DNA of 21,921 nt from a virus: IMG/VR virus record IMGVR_UViG_3300046467_000138, positions 1 to 21,921 of that record, one strand, 5' to 3'. Each line of letters starts with the position of its first letter. The stretch's first letter is position 1. A model generated the notes under the pieces. The model was not told the DNA's origin. It did not search any database and saw only the letters and a program-made list of their open reading frames with translations. Both the position numbers and the translations under genes were made by a program. Positions 7,769 to 14,101 of the stretch are shown here, piece by piece.

Positions 7769-7984
7769 ATGGCTGAATCAAAATCAGGTTTTGAAATTCG
7801 TGCAGACTTGCTTAATCAAGCACAAGGTCTCTTGGAAGGAAACTACCAAAGAGAAGTCGACTCTGTTTATTGTCACAACGATAGCTATCCCGAAGATAAA
7901 AAGGAATTGCCCGTAAGGGAAATTCTTGTTCGAGATGTTGTTGATGTTGCAAAACAGTTTAACGAATTTGTTAATCAAAAATAA
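7769..7984 (+). CDS. Small conserved-type phage protein, unknown function
   Basis: A 71-aa acidic protein with a strong ribosome binding site (CACAGGAGAAAATC) directly upstream. It begins MAESKSGFEIRADLLNQAQG, has a helical N-terminal half, a central segment with a single cysteine (VYCHNDSYP), and a C-terminal amphipathic helix (about 52-70). It has no membrane segment or catalytic motif that I can recognise. It is flanked by the gp23 terminator upstream and by a strong hairpin plus a late promoter downstream, so it may be its own short transcription unit expressed with the head genes. I recall similar small proteins after gp23 in marine T4-like phages, but cannot give a role. Confidence 0.8.
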   Translation: MAESKSGFEIRADLLNQAQGLLEGNYQREVDSVYCHNDSYPEDKKELPVREILVRDVVDVAKQFNEFVNQK

Positions 7985-7990
7985 CAATAT

Positions 7991-8014
7991 GGTGAGGGGA
8001 GAAATCCCCTCATC
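7991..8014 (+). terminator. Strong GAAA-tetraloop hairpin after 71-aa gene
   Basis: Ten-bp stem GGTGAGGGGA / TCCCCTCATC (one G-T pair) with a GAAA tetraloop, six bases after the stop codon. No T-tract follows; the next bases are the late promoter box TATAAATA. It is therefore either an atypical terminator or a 3'-end stabilising/processing hairpin insulating the next unit. Confidence 0.55.
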
Positions 8015-8022
8015 TATAAATA
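8015..8022 (+). promoter_or_regulatory. T4-type late promoter (TATAAATA) for 51-aa and tail-tube-like genes
   Basis: Exact late box abutting the hairpin. Predicted +1 near 8028 leaves a leader of about 24 bases with GAAGG as ribosome binding site before the ATG at 8052. Confidence 0.7.
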
Positions 8023-8051
8023 GATGTATATAAGTAAAATGAAGGTTAATA

Positions 8052-8207
8052 ATGGCGTTTGGGTGGATTAATAGAAGAGCGTGGGCTACAAAGAAGGCAA
8101 CGTCACAAGGTCGAGGTGGTCGAGGTAGAAGAACTAAAATTTCAATGTCAACCATGAATAAACATAAACGTAGAAATTATAAGGCATATCGAGGACAAGG
8201 CAAGTAA
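8052..8207 (+). CDS. Small highly basic protein, unknown function
   Basis: A 51-aa ORF between a late promoter and the tail-tube-like gene, whose ATG overlaps its stop (TAATG), which supports real translation. About a third of the residues are Arg or Lys, with the RG-rich segment QGRGGRGRRTK (about 19-29) and a basic C-terminus ending in YRGQGK. It carries essentially no acidic residues. This composition suggests nucleic-acid or capsid-core binding, for example a DNA-condensing internal protein or RNA-binding peptide, but I recognise no family. The late promoter and gene neighbours point to expression with virion genes. Confidence 0.7.
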   Translation: MAFGWINRRAWATKKATSQGRGGRGRRTKISMSTMNKHKRRNYKAYRGQGK

Positions 8208-8740
8208 TGGCAATCAATAGATCGATTCTCAATAAGAACAATTTTAGATTATTGATAGATAGGATACCAACAGTTGAATACTATATTCAAACTGTGAATA
8301 TTCCCGGCCTGACAATGAATGAAACTATATTAGCTACTAGAATAGGTCTAGATGGGTATTTTCCCGGCGATAAGATACAGTTCGATACACTTGATATAAC
8401 CTTCCTAGTCGATGAAGATTTAGGAAATTTCAAAGAAATGTATGATTGGATGGATGCAATAGTTCCAGTTAAAGACAGTTCTGCATTTCAAGGATTGGTT
8501 GGTGGAACATCAACATCTACTAATGTAACTGCAAATAAGAAAGCTGGATTGGAACAATATTCAGACATTACACTTGTTATGAACACTAACAAAAATATTC
8601 CTAACAAATATTTTAGATTCCACGATTGTTTCCCTATAACATTAGGTGCATTAGAGCTTCAGTCAGGTGCTGACGCAGAACCAGTGACCAGTGCAGTATC
8701 CTTTAGGTTCAGTTATTACGATATAGCAGACACTTCGTAA
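8207..8740 (+). CDS. Second tail-tube-fold protein (gp19/gp54-like; possibly the gp3 equivalent)
   Basis: A 177-aa protein sharing the pattern of phage tail tube proteins with gp19 of this window: N-N-F-R-L-L-I-D-R-I-P near the N-terminus, a VNIPGLTMNE loop, a GD.I.FDTLDITFLVDEDL strand pair, then a helix (NFKEMYDWMDAI). The C-terminal half has DITLVMNTNKN and a final VSFRFSYYDI strand. It is therefore a virion tail component. By marine T4-like synteny (after gp23, before uvsY) this slot is commonly given to gp3, the tail completion/sheath stabiliser; by sequence pattern it also resembles baseplate tube initiators such as gp54. I leave the symbol open. Start chosen at the TAATG overlap. Confidence 0.8.
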   Translation: MAINRSILNKNNFRLLIDRIPTVEYYIQTVNIPGLTMNETILATRIGLDGYFPGDKIQFDTLDITFLVDEDLGNFKEMYDWMDAIVPVKDSSAFQGLVGGTSTSTNVTANKKAGLEQYSDITLVMNTNKNIPNKYFRFHDCFPITLGALELQSGADAEPVTSAVSFRFSYYDIADTS

Positions 8741-8746
8741 ATCATC

Positions 8747-8775
8747 TTCTCAAACACCATGTTATATGGTATAAT
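8747..8775 (+). promoter_or_regulatory. Sigma70-like promoter for uvsY
   Basis: TATAAT at 8770-8775 with a weak -35 (TTCTCA, 8747-8752) at 17-bp spacing. Predicted +1 at about 8782 is two bases before the uvsY ATG at 8784, which lacks a Shine-Dalgarno sequence. A 5-bp inverted repeat (ACCAT/ATGGT) lies between the boxes. Confidence 0.5.
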
Positions 8776-8783
8776 AGTATATT

Positions 8784-9230
8784 ATGACACTTGATGAAAT
8801 TAAAAAAGAATGGGCAGTTGATTGTGAAATCGATGATATAGAACTCGATAAGGCCTCATTAGTCGTTCCTAGACTACACGCAAAATACTCAGACCTGTTA
8901 TCAACTAAAACCTTACTGTTAAAACAGTATACTCATAGGTATAATACCCTTCTGAAAGATAAATGGATGTGGTATAGAGGTGAATTGTATGAAGAAAGGA
9001 GAATAAAACTTGGTTTTAAACCTGATCCATTTGATGGATTAAAACCACCTTTAAAAGCAGATATGCACTACTGGTTTAATGCAGATAAAGACCTACAGGA
9101 AATGAATGCAAAGATAGAATATCTTAAGGTAACAGTCGATTACCTAAAAGAGTGTCTAAACAATGTTACATGGAGACACCAAACAATAAAGAATACGATT
9201 GAATGGCGTAAGTTCATGGCAGGAACTTAA
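8784..9230 (+). CDS. uvsY: Recombination mediator UvsY
   Basis: UvsY loads the UvsX recombinase onto gp32-coated single-stranded DNA in recombination-dependent replication. This protein is 148 aa against 137 in T4. It shares the T4 layout: N-terminal M-T-L-D-E-I-K-K-E-W, a long basic helical middle with repeated aromatic positions (KDKWMWYRGELY), a pair of helices after LQEMNAKIEYLK, and a C-terminus of the form I-x-x-x-x-E-W-R-K-F-M-A-G-T matching the T4 ending MRAFEAGK. UvsW follows two genes on. Translation may be leaderless. The next gene's ATG abuts its stop directly. Confidence 0.92.
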   Translation: MTLDEIKKEWAVDCEIDDIELDKASLVVPRLHAKYSDLLSTKTLLLKQYTHRYNTLLKDKWMWYRGELYEERRIKLGFKPDPFDGLKPPLKADMHYWFNADKDLQEMNAKIEYLKVTVDYLKECLNNVTWRHQTIKNTIEWRKFMAGT

Positions 9231-9917
9231 ATGATACTTTCTAGTTATATTTGGTTTGCTCCATCTTATTTTTCCCCTAAAGAATGTGACGAAATTGATC
9301 GAGCTGCATTGACATTACCTGTTCATGAAGGAAGAATTGGTAAGGATGATAGGGATGCAGATTCACCCACAGAAGAAGGTGGAAATCGTGATGATTCAAT
9401 CAGAACATCTACTATAAAATGGTTCTCACCCACAGACGGAGACTTACCAGCAAATATTATTCAAAAATTATTTGATGTCACTTGTCAAGCAAATGATGAA
9501 ACAGGTTGGCAACATAATTTTGATTATAAAGAGAATACCCAATACACAGTTTATCATGCAGATAATGAAAAACCAAAGGGAGATTTTTATACTTGGCATA
9601 CGGATGCTGGGCCAGAAGTGAATCCTGATGGTAGTATGAGAAAGTTAAGTATGACAGTCCAATTATCTGACCCTGATGATTACGAAGGTGGTCATTTTCA
9701 ATGGTTAGAACCACAAAGACAATTTGACAAAATGGAAATTAATACAGGGAAACCTACCATAGATATTGAACAGTGTATATGCACAGCACCCTTTTCTGCA
9801 AAGGAAAGAGGTAGTGTTATTATATTTCCATCATTCTTGTATCATCAAGTAACACCTCTCTCTAGAGGAATACGAAAGGTATTGGTTAATTGGTATTGTG
9901 GAAAACCTTATGTCTAA
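9231..9917 (+). CDS. 2OG-Fe(II) oxygenase (prolyl-4-hydroxylase-like)
   Basis: A 228-aa non-haem iron, 2-oxoglutarate-dependent dioxygenase. The double-stranded beta-helix core shows H123-x-D125 (TWHTDAG), the distal iron His at 205 (FLYHQVTPL) and the 2OG-anchoring Arg at 215 (G-I-R-K-V-L-V-N-W). The N-terminus (YIWFAPSYFSPKECDEID) is the usual lead-in of this family. The catalytic set is complete, so it should be active. The substrate (protein, nucleic acid or small molecule) cannot be told from the sequence. It sits between uvsY and uvsW, with its ATG immediately after the uvsY stop and its end overlapping uvsW. Such oxygenases are frequent in marine T4-like phages. Confidence 0.92.
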   Translation: MILSSYIWFAPSYFSPKECDEIDRAALTLPVHEGRIGKDDRDADSPTEEGGNRDDSIRTSTIKWFSPTDGDLPANIIQKLFDVTCQANDETGWQHNFDYKENTQYTVYHADNEKPKGDFYTWHTDAGPEVNPDGSMRKLSMTVQLSDPDDYEGGHFQWLEPQRQFDKMEINTGKPTIDIEQCICTAPFSAKERGSVIIFPSFLYHQVTPLSRGIRKVLVNWYCGKPYV

Positions 9918-11322
9918 TACAGTAAGTGTATCAAAAGTAAACGATGTTTTTATGAAGGTCGATTGTGATGATGGCCTGGCGAGAGACTTGTATGACTTTT
10001 TCTCTTACACTGTCCCGAATGCAAAGTTCATGCCCTCGGTTAAGAATCGTTATTGGGATGGTAAGGTAAGACTCTTTTCAATTAAAACCCATCAAATTTA
10101 TATTGGTCTATTACCTTATGTGGATGAGTTTTGTCGTGAACGAGGATTTAATTTTGAAGGGGTCTACGATGTTATTGGAGAGAAAACTAATTATAAGAAT
10201 ACTGAAAACTTTATTAAATCGTTAAATCTCCCTTTTGAACCTAGAGATTATCAGATAGAAGCTTGGGAAACTGCAATACAATATGGAAGACAGTTATTGT
10301 TATCACCAACTGCAAGTGGTAAATCTCTTATAATCTATATGTTGGCAAGATACTATGACCAAAAGACAGTTATAATTGTTCCCACCACTGCATTAGTAGA
10401 ACAGATGTATAAGGATTTTAAATCCTATGGGTATGATGAAGAGATGTGTAGGATTTATAGTGGTCAAAAAGTATTTGATGCACCTATTACTATTACCACA
10501 TGGCAATCATTAAGTAGAGCTCCAAAGGATGTTATACAATCATTTGATTTGGTTGTGGGTGATGAAGCACACTTGTTTAAAGCACAAATGTTAAAGGGTA
10601 TTTTAGAGAAAATGAAAACCACTGCATTAAGGTTTGGAACAACAGGAACACTAGATGGAAGTGAAGTGCATCGACTCCAACTGGAAGGTATGTTCGGGCC
10701 GTGTAAAAAGGTTATCACATCTTCGGAATTAATGGAAGATGGAACTATCGCAAATCTGTCTATTGATTGTGTTATACTTAAACATCCTAAACAAAAGAAA
10801 ATGTCTTACCAAGATGAAATGGATTACTTAGTAAGTTGTGATAGTCGGAATGAATTTTTATGTAATCTAGTGTATAGTTTAAAGGGCAATACACTTATCT
10901 TATTTCAGTTCGTGGAGAAGCATGGTGAGATATTACATAAGAAAATGTTTAGTAAGTTGGGTAAAAAATTACACTATGTATATGGTGGAACTGATACACT
11001 GGACAGAGAAGCTGTTAGAGAAATAGTAGAGAAGAATAAAGATCATGTTATTCTTGCATCATACGGAACATTCTCTACTGGTGTTAATATTAAAAGAATT
11101 GATAATATCATTTTTGCCTCTCCAACAAAATCAAGAATTAGAAACTTACAGTCTATCGGAAGAGGGTTACGAAAGACTGATGATAAGGATTCTATGAGGT
11201 TATTTGACATTGCAGATGACTTACAAAACAAGAATTACACCCTTAGTCACCTTAAAGATCGTATAAATATTTACAACGAAGAGAATTTCGTTTATGAAAT
11301 TAAACAATTCGATCTAAAATGA
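9910..11322 (+). CDS. uvsW: RNA-DNA/DNA helicase UvsW
   Basis: Superfamily 2 helicase that unwinds R-loops and branched DNA and moves the phage from origin-dependent to recombination-dependent replication. About 470 aa against 503 in T4. Motifs (from ATG 9910): N-terminal nucleic-acid domain with FFSYTVPNAKF and Y-W-D-G-K-V-R-L; Q-like PRDYQIEAW (about 112); Walker A SPTASGKS (132-139); motif Ia VPTTALVEQM; DEAH (218-221); motif VI QSIGRGLRK. The frame is also open from a GTG at 9898, but I prefer ATG 9910, which gives an 8-base overlap with the oxygenase gene and matches the T4 N-terminus better. Its stop overlaps the next ATG (ATGA). Confidence 0.95.
   Translation: MSNTVSVSKVNDVFMKVDCDDGLARDLYDFFSYTVPNAKFMPSVKNRYWDGKVRLFSIKTHQIYIGLLPYVDEFCRERGFNFEGVYDVIGEKTNYKNTENFIKSLNLPFEPRDYQIEAWETAIQYGRQLLLSPTASGKSLIIYMLARYYDQKTVIIVPTTALVEQMYKDFKSYGYDEEMCRIYSGQKVFDAPITITTWQSLSRAPKDVIQSFDLVVGDEAHLFKAQMLKGILEKMKTTALRFGTTGTLDGSEVHRLQLEGMFGPCKKVITSSELMEDGTIANLSIDCVILKHPKQKKMSYQDEMDYLVSCDSRNEFLCNLVYSLKGNTLILFQFVEKHGEILHKKMFSKLGKKLHYVYGGTDTLDREAVREIVEKNKDHVILASYGTFSTGVNIKRIDNIIFASPTKSRIRNLQSIGRGLRKTDDKDSMRLFDIADDLQNKNYTLSHLKDRINIYNEENFVYEIKQFDLK
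11262..11269 (+). promoter_or_regulatory. Possible intragenic late promoter (TATAAATA) inside uvsW
   Basis: Exact late box near the 3' end of uvsW, about 50 bases upstream of the ATG of the 178-aa gene. It could give that gene late expression. Because it encodes conserved-region residues it may be chance. Confidence 0.35.
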
Positions 11323-11855
11323 CAGAAAATATAACACCTCAACAATACGAAGTATTGAAACTACGAACAGGGCAAGAGATTGTCGGGATGACTAGAAATA
11401 CTACAACAGGGGTTCACATTACTTTACCCATGATGTGTCATTTAACTGTTCAATCTCCAAGGAAGGACACCCTTGCAACTTTCTATCCTTACGCACCTAT
11501 GAGTCAGGATGCAACTATTGTTATCCCTAATAATATGATTGCGCACCGTAATAAAATGAATGAACAGTTTATTCCTTTCTACGATAGTGCATCAGCAGAA
11601 TGGATGCAAATGTTGGATGAAGGAAAGGTTCCATTGATCAATAATCTGTCAACTTCAAATGAATCCCGACCTATAGGATTCAAACAACACATGGACAGAG
11701 TTGTTCAAGCAATGATTGAAGATGCAATAGACAACCCTATGTCTGATGATGAGATGGCAAAAATGGAACAAGAAATGATGGATGAAGAGTTCGAAAGTTC
11801 ATATAAAGAATTTGCAAATCTCCCAGCTCCCATCGATAAGAAAAAACTCCATTAG
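11319..11855 (+). CDS. Unknown protein with Sm-like N-terminal pattern and acidic C-terminus
   Basis: A 178-aa protein between uvsW (4-base ATGA overlap) and the gp55 region. The first 90 residues look like a small beta barrel: VLKLRTGQEIVGM (12-24) matches the Sm1 pattern (hydrophobic-x-hydrophobic, G18, I21, G23-M24), followed by G31-V-H-I-T-L. A later IVIPNNMIAH resembles an Sm2-type strand. The C-terminal half is helical and strongly acidic (DDEMAKMEQEMMDEEFES), possibly disordered or DNA-mimicking, and ends in basic KKKLH. I do not recognise a named family. An RNA-binding or Hfq-like role is inference from residue spacing only. No clear ribosome binding site; translation is probably coupled to uvsW. 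Confidence 0.75.
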   Translation: MTENITPQQYEVLKLRTGQEIVGMTRNTTTGVHITLPMMCHLTVQSPRKDTLATFYPYAPMSQDATIVIPNNMIAHRNKMNEQFIPFYDSASAEWMQMLDEGKVPLINNLSTSNESRPIGFKQHMDRVVQAMIEDAIDNPMSDDEMAKMEQEMMDEEFESSYKEFANLPAPIDKKKLH

Positions 11856-11885
11856 ACTTTAACTCTGTCTAAATAATTGCGTGTT

Positions 11886-11900
11886 ATAACTGGTAGTTAT
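11886..11900. repeat. Small inverted repeat after the Sm-like gene
   Basis: Perfect 6-bp arms ATAACT and AGTTAT with loop GGT. It lies in the 84-base gap before the 58-aa membrane protein gene, just upstream of a TATAAATT box (11908-11915) that could be a promoter -10 or variant late box. Operator-like by position; no further support. Confidence 0.35.
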
Positions 11901-11939
11901 TGCACGGTATAAATTTTATTAATATATAAGAAAAGAACC

Positions 11940-12116
11940 ATGACCACAGCAGAGCTAACCGAGTCTGCGAAGAAAATGGTGTCTAACGAAGTCGAAAACA
12001 TAAGGGGAAACTTTCTTTGGAAAAAGTCCCAAGAAGTCGTAGAATTTGTCACACTACTTGTCCTTCCCATTCTCAGTCCATTAATCTTAATGTGCCTATC
12101 TAACGTAAGAATTTAA
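11940..12116 (+). CDS. Small single-pass membrane protein, unknown
   Basis: A 58-aa ORF with an acidic soluble N-terminus (MTTAELTESAKKMVSNEVEN), a short basic stretch (WKKS) and one hydrophobic segment at about residues 34-54 (VVEFVTLLVLPILSPLILMC) ending in a basic tail NVRI. This suggests an inner-membrane protein with its C-terminus outside. The weak upstream AAGAAAAG may act as ribosome binding site. It is followed by another tiny membrane-type ORF; both fill the space between the Sm-like gene and gp55. Possible roles (holin-like, superinfection exclusion, envelope modulation) cannot be separated from sequence. Confidence 0.6.
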   Translation: MTTAELTESAKKMVSNEVENIRGNFLWKKSQEVVEFVTLLVLPILSPLILMCLSNVRI

Positions 12117-12155
12117 GGCAATCTTCACTGTGCTTGTGTGTTTACAGGAACACTC

Positions 12156-12281
12156 ATGCAATTTAATTTTGAAGACTATTTCTATGCAATAATGCAATTT
12201 TGCAAGGAACATCCTGTCTACGCTACCACATTCTTCTTTTGTGGATACTGGATAGGAAGCATAATAAGAGGTGGGGTTTAA
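12156..12281 (+). CDS. Very small membrane-type peptide, unknown
   Basis: A 41-aa ORF, MQFNFEDYFYAIMQFCKEHP at the start, then a hydrophobic segment (about 21-38, VYATTFFFCGYWIGSIIR) and a glycine-rich end. The ribosome binding site ACAGGAAC lies 5 bases upstream of the ATG. It is tandem to the 58-aa membrane protein with a 39-base gap. Aromatic-rich composition and two cysteines are notable. No family recognised. Confidence 0.5.
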   Translation: MQFNFEDYFYAIMQFCKEHPVYATTFFFCGYWIGSIIRGGV

Positions 12282-12476
12282 CCACTAAATACATTATGTA
12301 ACAAGTATATCTATAGTAATAGAAGTATTATTATAGTATTCCCCTTGGGACTATATTATTATATCATGAATTTGAGAATTTACCAGTGCCTTTCTTAAAA
12401 AACTTTCATAAATCCCGCAATTAAATAAATACTAAAAAGCCCTTACAATATAGGGATTTTGTAGTATAATATTACT
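12282..12476. other. Non-coding gap before gp55 with stem-loop and promoter
   Basis: About 195 bases without a credible gene. It holds an imperfect stem-loop at 12332-12355 (TATAG + TCCC, loop CTT, GGGA + CTATA, with a 3-base bulge), a NATAAATA-like box at 12424-12431, a second imperfect stem (AAAA-G-CCCT at 12435-12443 with AGGG-A-TTTT at 12452-12460), and the gp55 promoter. The second stem ends in TTTTG and could be a weak terminator for the upstream small genes or an operator, as it covers the -35 and spacer of the gp55 promoter. Confidence 0.55.
12442..12470 (+). promoter_or_regulatory. Sigma70-like promoter for gp55
   Basis: TATAAT at 12465-12470, -35-like CTTACA at 12442-12447, 17-bp spacing. 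Predicted +1 at about 12477 coincides with the gp55 ATG, and there is no Shine-Dalgarno sequence, suggesting a leaderless mRNA. A 5-bp inverted repeat TAGTA/TACTA surrounds the -10 region. Confidence 0.55.
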
Positions 12477-13037
12477 ATGGCAACTAAAAAACCAAACGAA
12501 CATTATGTAAACAATAAAGAGTTTACGGAAGCAGTCGCTAATTATAACGAGTCAGTCGTTCTTGCAAAAGAGAATGGTGATGAGGAAATACCTAGAATGA
12601 CTGAATATATAGGAGAGTGCATTTATAAGATTGCAACTCGACTATCTACTAGGCCTAATTTCATTAACTATACCTATAGGGATGAAATGATATGTGATGC
12701 AATAGAAAATTGTATTCAATATATCCGTAATTTCAATAGAGAAAAATCTAATAATGCTTTCGCATATGTAACACAGATTTGTTATTATGCTTTCTTAAGA
12801 AGGATTCAAAAAGAAAAGAAACAAGTTTTCATTAAACAAAAACAAATCGACGCCGCAAACATTACGATGGATGCCTATACAACTATAGACGGTCAACATG
12901 ATCCTAACTTAACAAATACCAATGTTGAGTGGATGCAAGAGAACATGACTAGAGTTGATTACGAACCAAGAAAATCAAGAAAAAAACCAGCAACAACTAA
13001 AAAAACTAAAAAGAATTTAGAGAACTTTACTAAGTGA
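12477..13037 (+). CDS. gp55: Late-transcription sigma factor gp55
   Basis: Minimal sigma70-family protein that directs host RNA polymerase to TATAAATA late promoters; with the sliding clamp it activates late genes. Length 186 aa against 185 in T4. It matches T4 gp55 in the N-terminal H-Y-V-N-N-K-E motif and in the sigma region 2 core: NYTYRDEMICDAIENCIQ (about 61-78), RNFNREKSNNAFAYVTQICYYAF and RRIQKEKKQ, where T4 has GYTQ.[21 protein letters not shown] and [23 protein letters not shown]. The C-terminus is lysine-rich (TTKKTKKNLENFTK), where T4 has its clamp-binding end; the T4 SLDFLYE-type clamp motif is not obvious beyond LENF. The stop overlaps the gp47 GTG start (GTGA). Confidence 0.95.
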   Translation: MATKKPNEHYVNNKEFTEAVANYNESVVLAKENGDEEIPRMTEYIGECIYKIATRLSTRPNFINYTYRDEMICDAIENCIQYIRNFNREKSNNAFAYVTQICYYAFLRRIQKEKKQVFIKQKQIDAANITMDAYTTIDGQHDPNLTNTNVEWMQENMTRVDYEPRKSRKKPATTKKTKKNLENFTK

Positions 13038-14101
13038 AACTCGCGATCATAAATGACACCCATGCGGGTGTTCGTGGGGACATGGTAGAAATGGCAGAAT
13101 ATCAAGGTCGTTTCTATAATGAAATATTTTTCCCCTACTTATTAGAAAATGATATAAATCATATCATCCACTTGGGCGATTATTTTGATAGACGAAAGTT
13201 TATTAATTTTGCATCATTAAAATCTAATAGAGACCACTTTATTGAACCTTTAATAAAGAATAATTTCTCAATGGATTTAATTATTGGAAATCATGATACT
13301 TATTATAAGAACACCAATGATGTTAATGCACCTGAGTTGTTATTATTCAATGAAGCAAACATAGAGGTGATTGGATCGCCAAAAGTAAAGGAGTATGATG
13401 GATGTAGACTTGCACTTGTTCCTTGGATTAATAATGATAACTATGCAGATAGTGTTGAATTTCTACTTACCGCTGACGCTGCAACTTGCATGGGTCATTT
13501 TGAAATTGAGGGTGCAATGATGAATCCTCAAGTTATGTGTTCACATGGTTTAGATCATACTTATTTAAAACGATTTGACAAAGTTTACAGTGGACATTTT
13601 CACCACAAAACAGATTTAAAAAATATTAGGTATCTTGGTTCTCAGATGCAATTTACATGGAATGATTATGATGACGAAAAATACTTCCATATATTTGATA
13701 CTGAAACATTAGAAATGAAACCTATACACAACCCTCTCAGAATGTTTGAAAAAGCATTCTATGACGATACTAAAGAAACATTTGAAAGTATACGAGATAA
13801 AGACTACGACAATTACACCAAAAAATTTGTTAAAGTTATTGTAGTTAATAAGGACAACCCATACTGGTTTGATTCATTCTTAGATAAAGTTCATGCCGCT
13901 AACCCAATACATTTACAGATAGTTGATGATCATCAACATATGGATTTGATGGGTGACGATGAAATAGAAGATGTAGAAGATACACTAACTATTTTATCAA
14001 AGTATATTGATGGATTAGAAATTCAAGGAAAGAAAAAACCACTTAACGAATTGATGACATCATTATATAATGAAGCATTGGACGAACATACTTATCTATG
14101 A
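13034..14101 (+). CDS. gp47: Recombination endonuclease subunit gp47 (Mre11-type)
   Basis: Mre11/SbcD-type metallophosphoesterase; with gp46 it resects double-strand ends to supply single strands for UvsX/UvsY and degrades host DNA. Length 355 aa against 339 in T4. Five phosphoesterase motifs are visible: D8-x-H10 (INDTHAG), G-D49-Y (HLGDYFDRR), G-N86-H87-D (IIGNHDTYY), M-G-H155-F and S-G-H188-F-H190. The GTG start overlaps the gp55 stop by four bases and gives the canonical MKLAIINDTH beginning. It ends in an ATGA overlap with gp46, so the pair should be translated in a fixed ratio. Confidence 0.96.
   Translation: MKLAIINDTHAGVRGDMVEMAEYQGRFYNEIFFPYLLENDINHIIHLGDYFDRRKFINFASLKSNRDHFIEPLIKNNFSMDLIIGNHDTYYKNTNDVNAPELLLFNEANIEVIGSPKVKEYDGCRLALVPWINNDNYADSVEFLLTADAATCMGHFEIEGAMMNPQVMCSHGLDHTYLKRFDKVYSGHFHHKTDLKNIRYLGSQMQFTWNDYDDEKYFHIFDTETLEMKPIHNPLRMFEKAFYDDTKETFESIRDKDYDNYTKKFVKVIVVNKDNPYWFDSFLDKVHAANPIHLQIVDDHQHMDLMGDDEIEDVEDTLTILSKYIDGLEIQGKKKPLNELMTSLYNEALDEHTYL

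Noticed and set aside
8029-8036. TATAAGTA as a second promoter before the 51-aa gene
   Set aside because: Only 16 bases upstream of the ATG and directly behind an exact TATAAATA, so it is unnecessary and probably chance.
9898-9909. GTG at 9898 as uvsW start
   Set aside because: ATG at 9910 gives a shorter overlap and fits the T4 UvsW N-terminus better; GTG remains possible.
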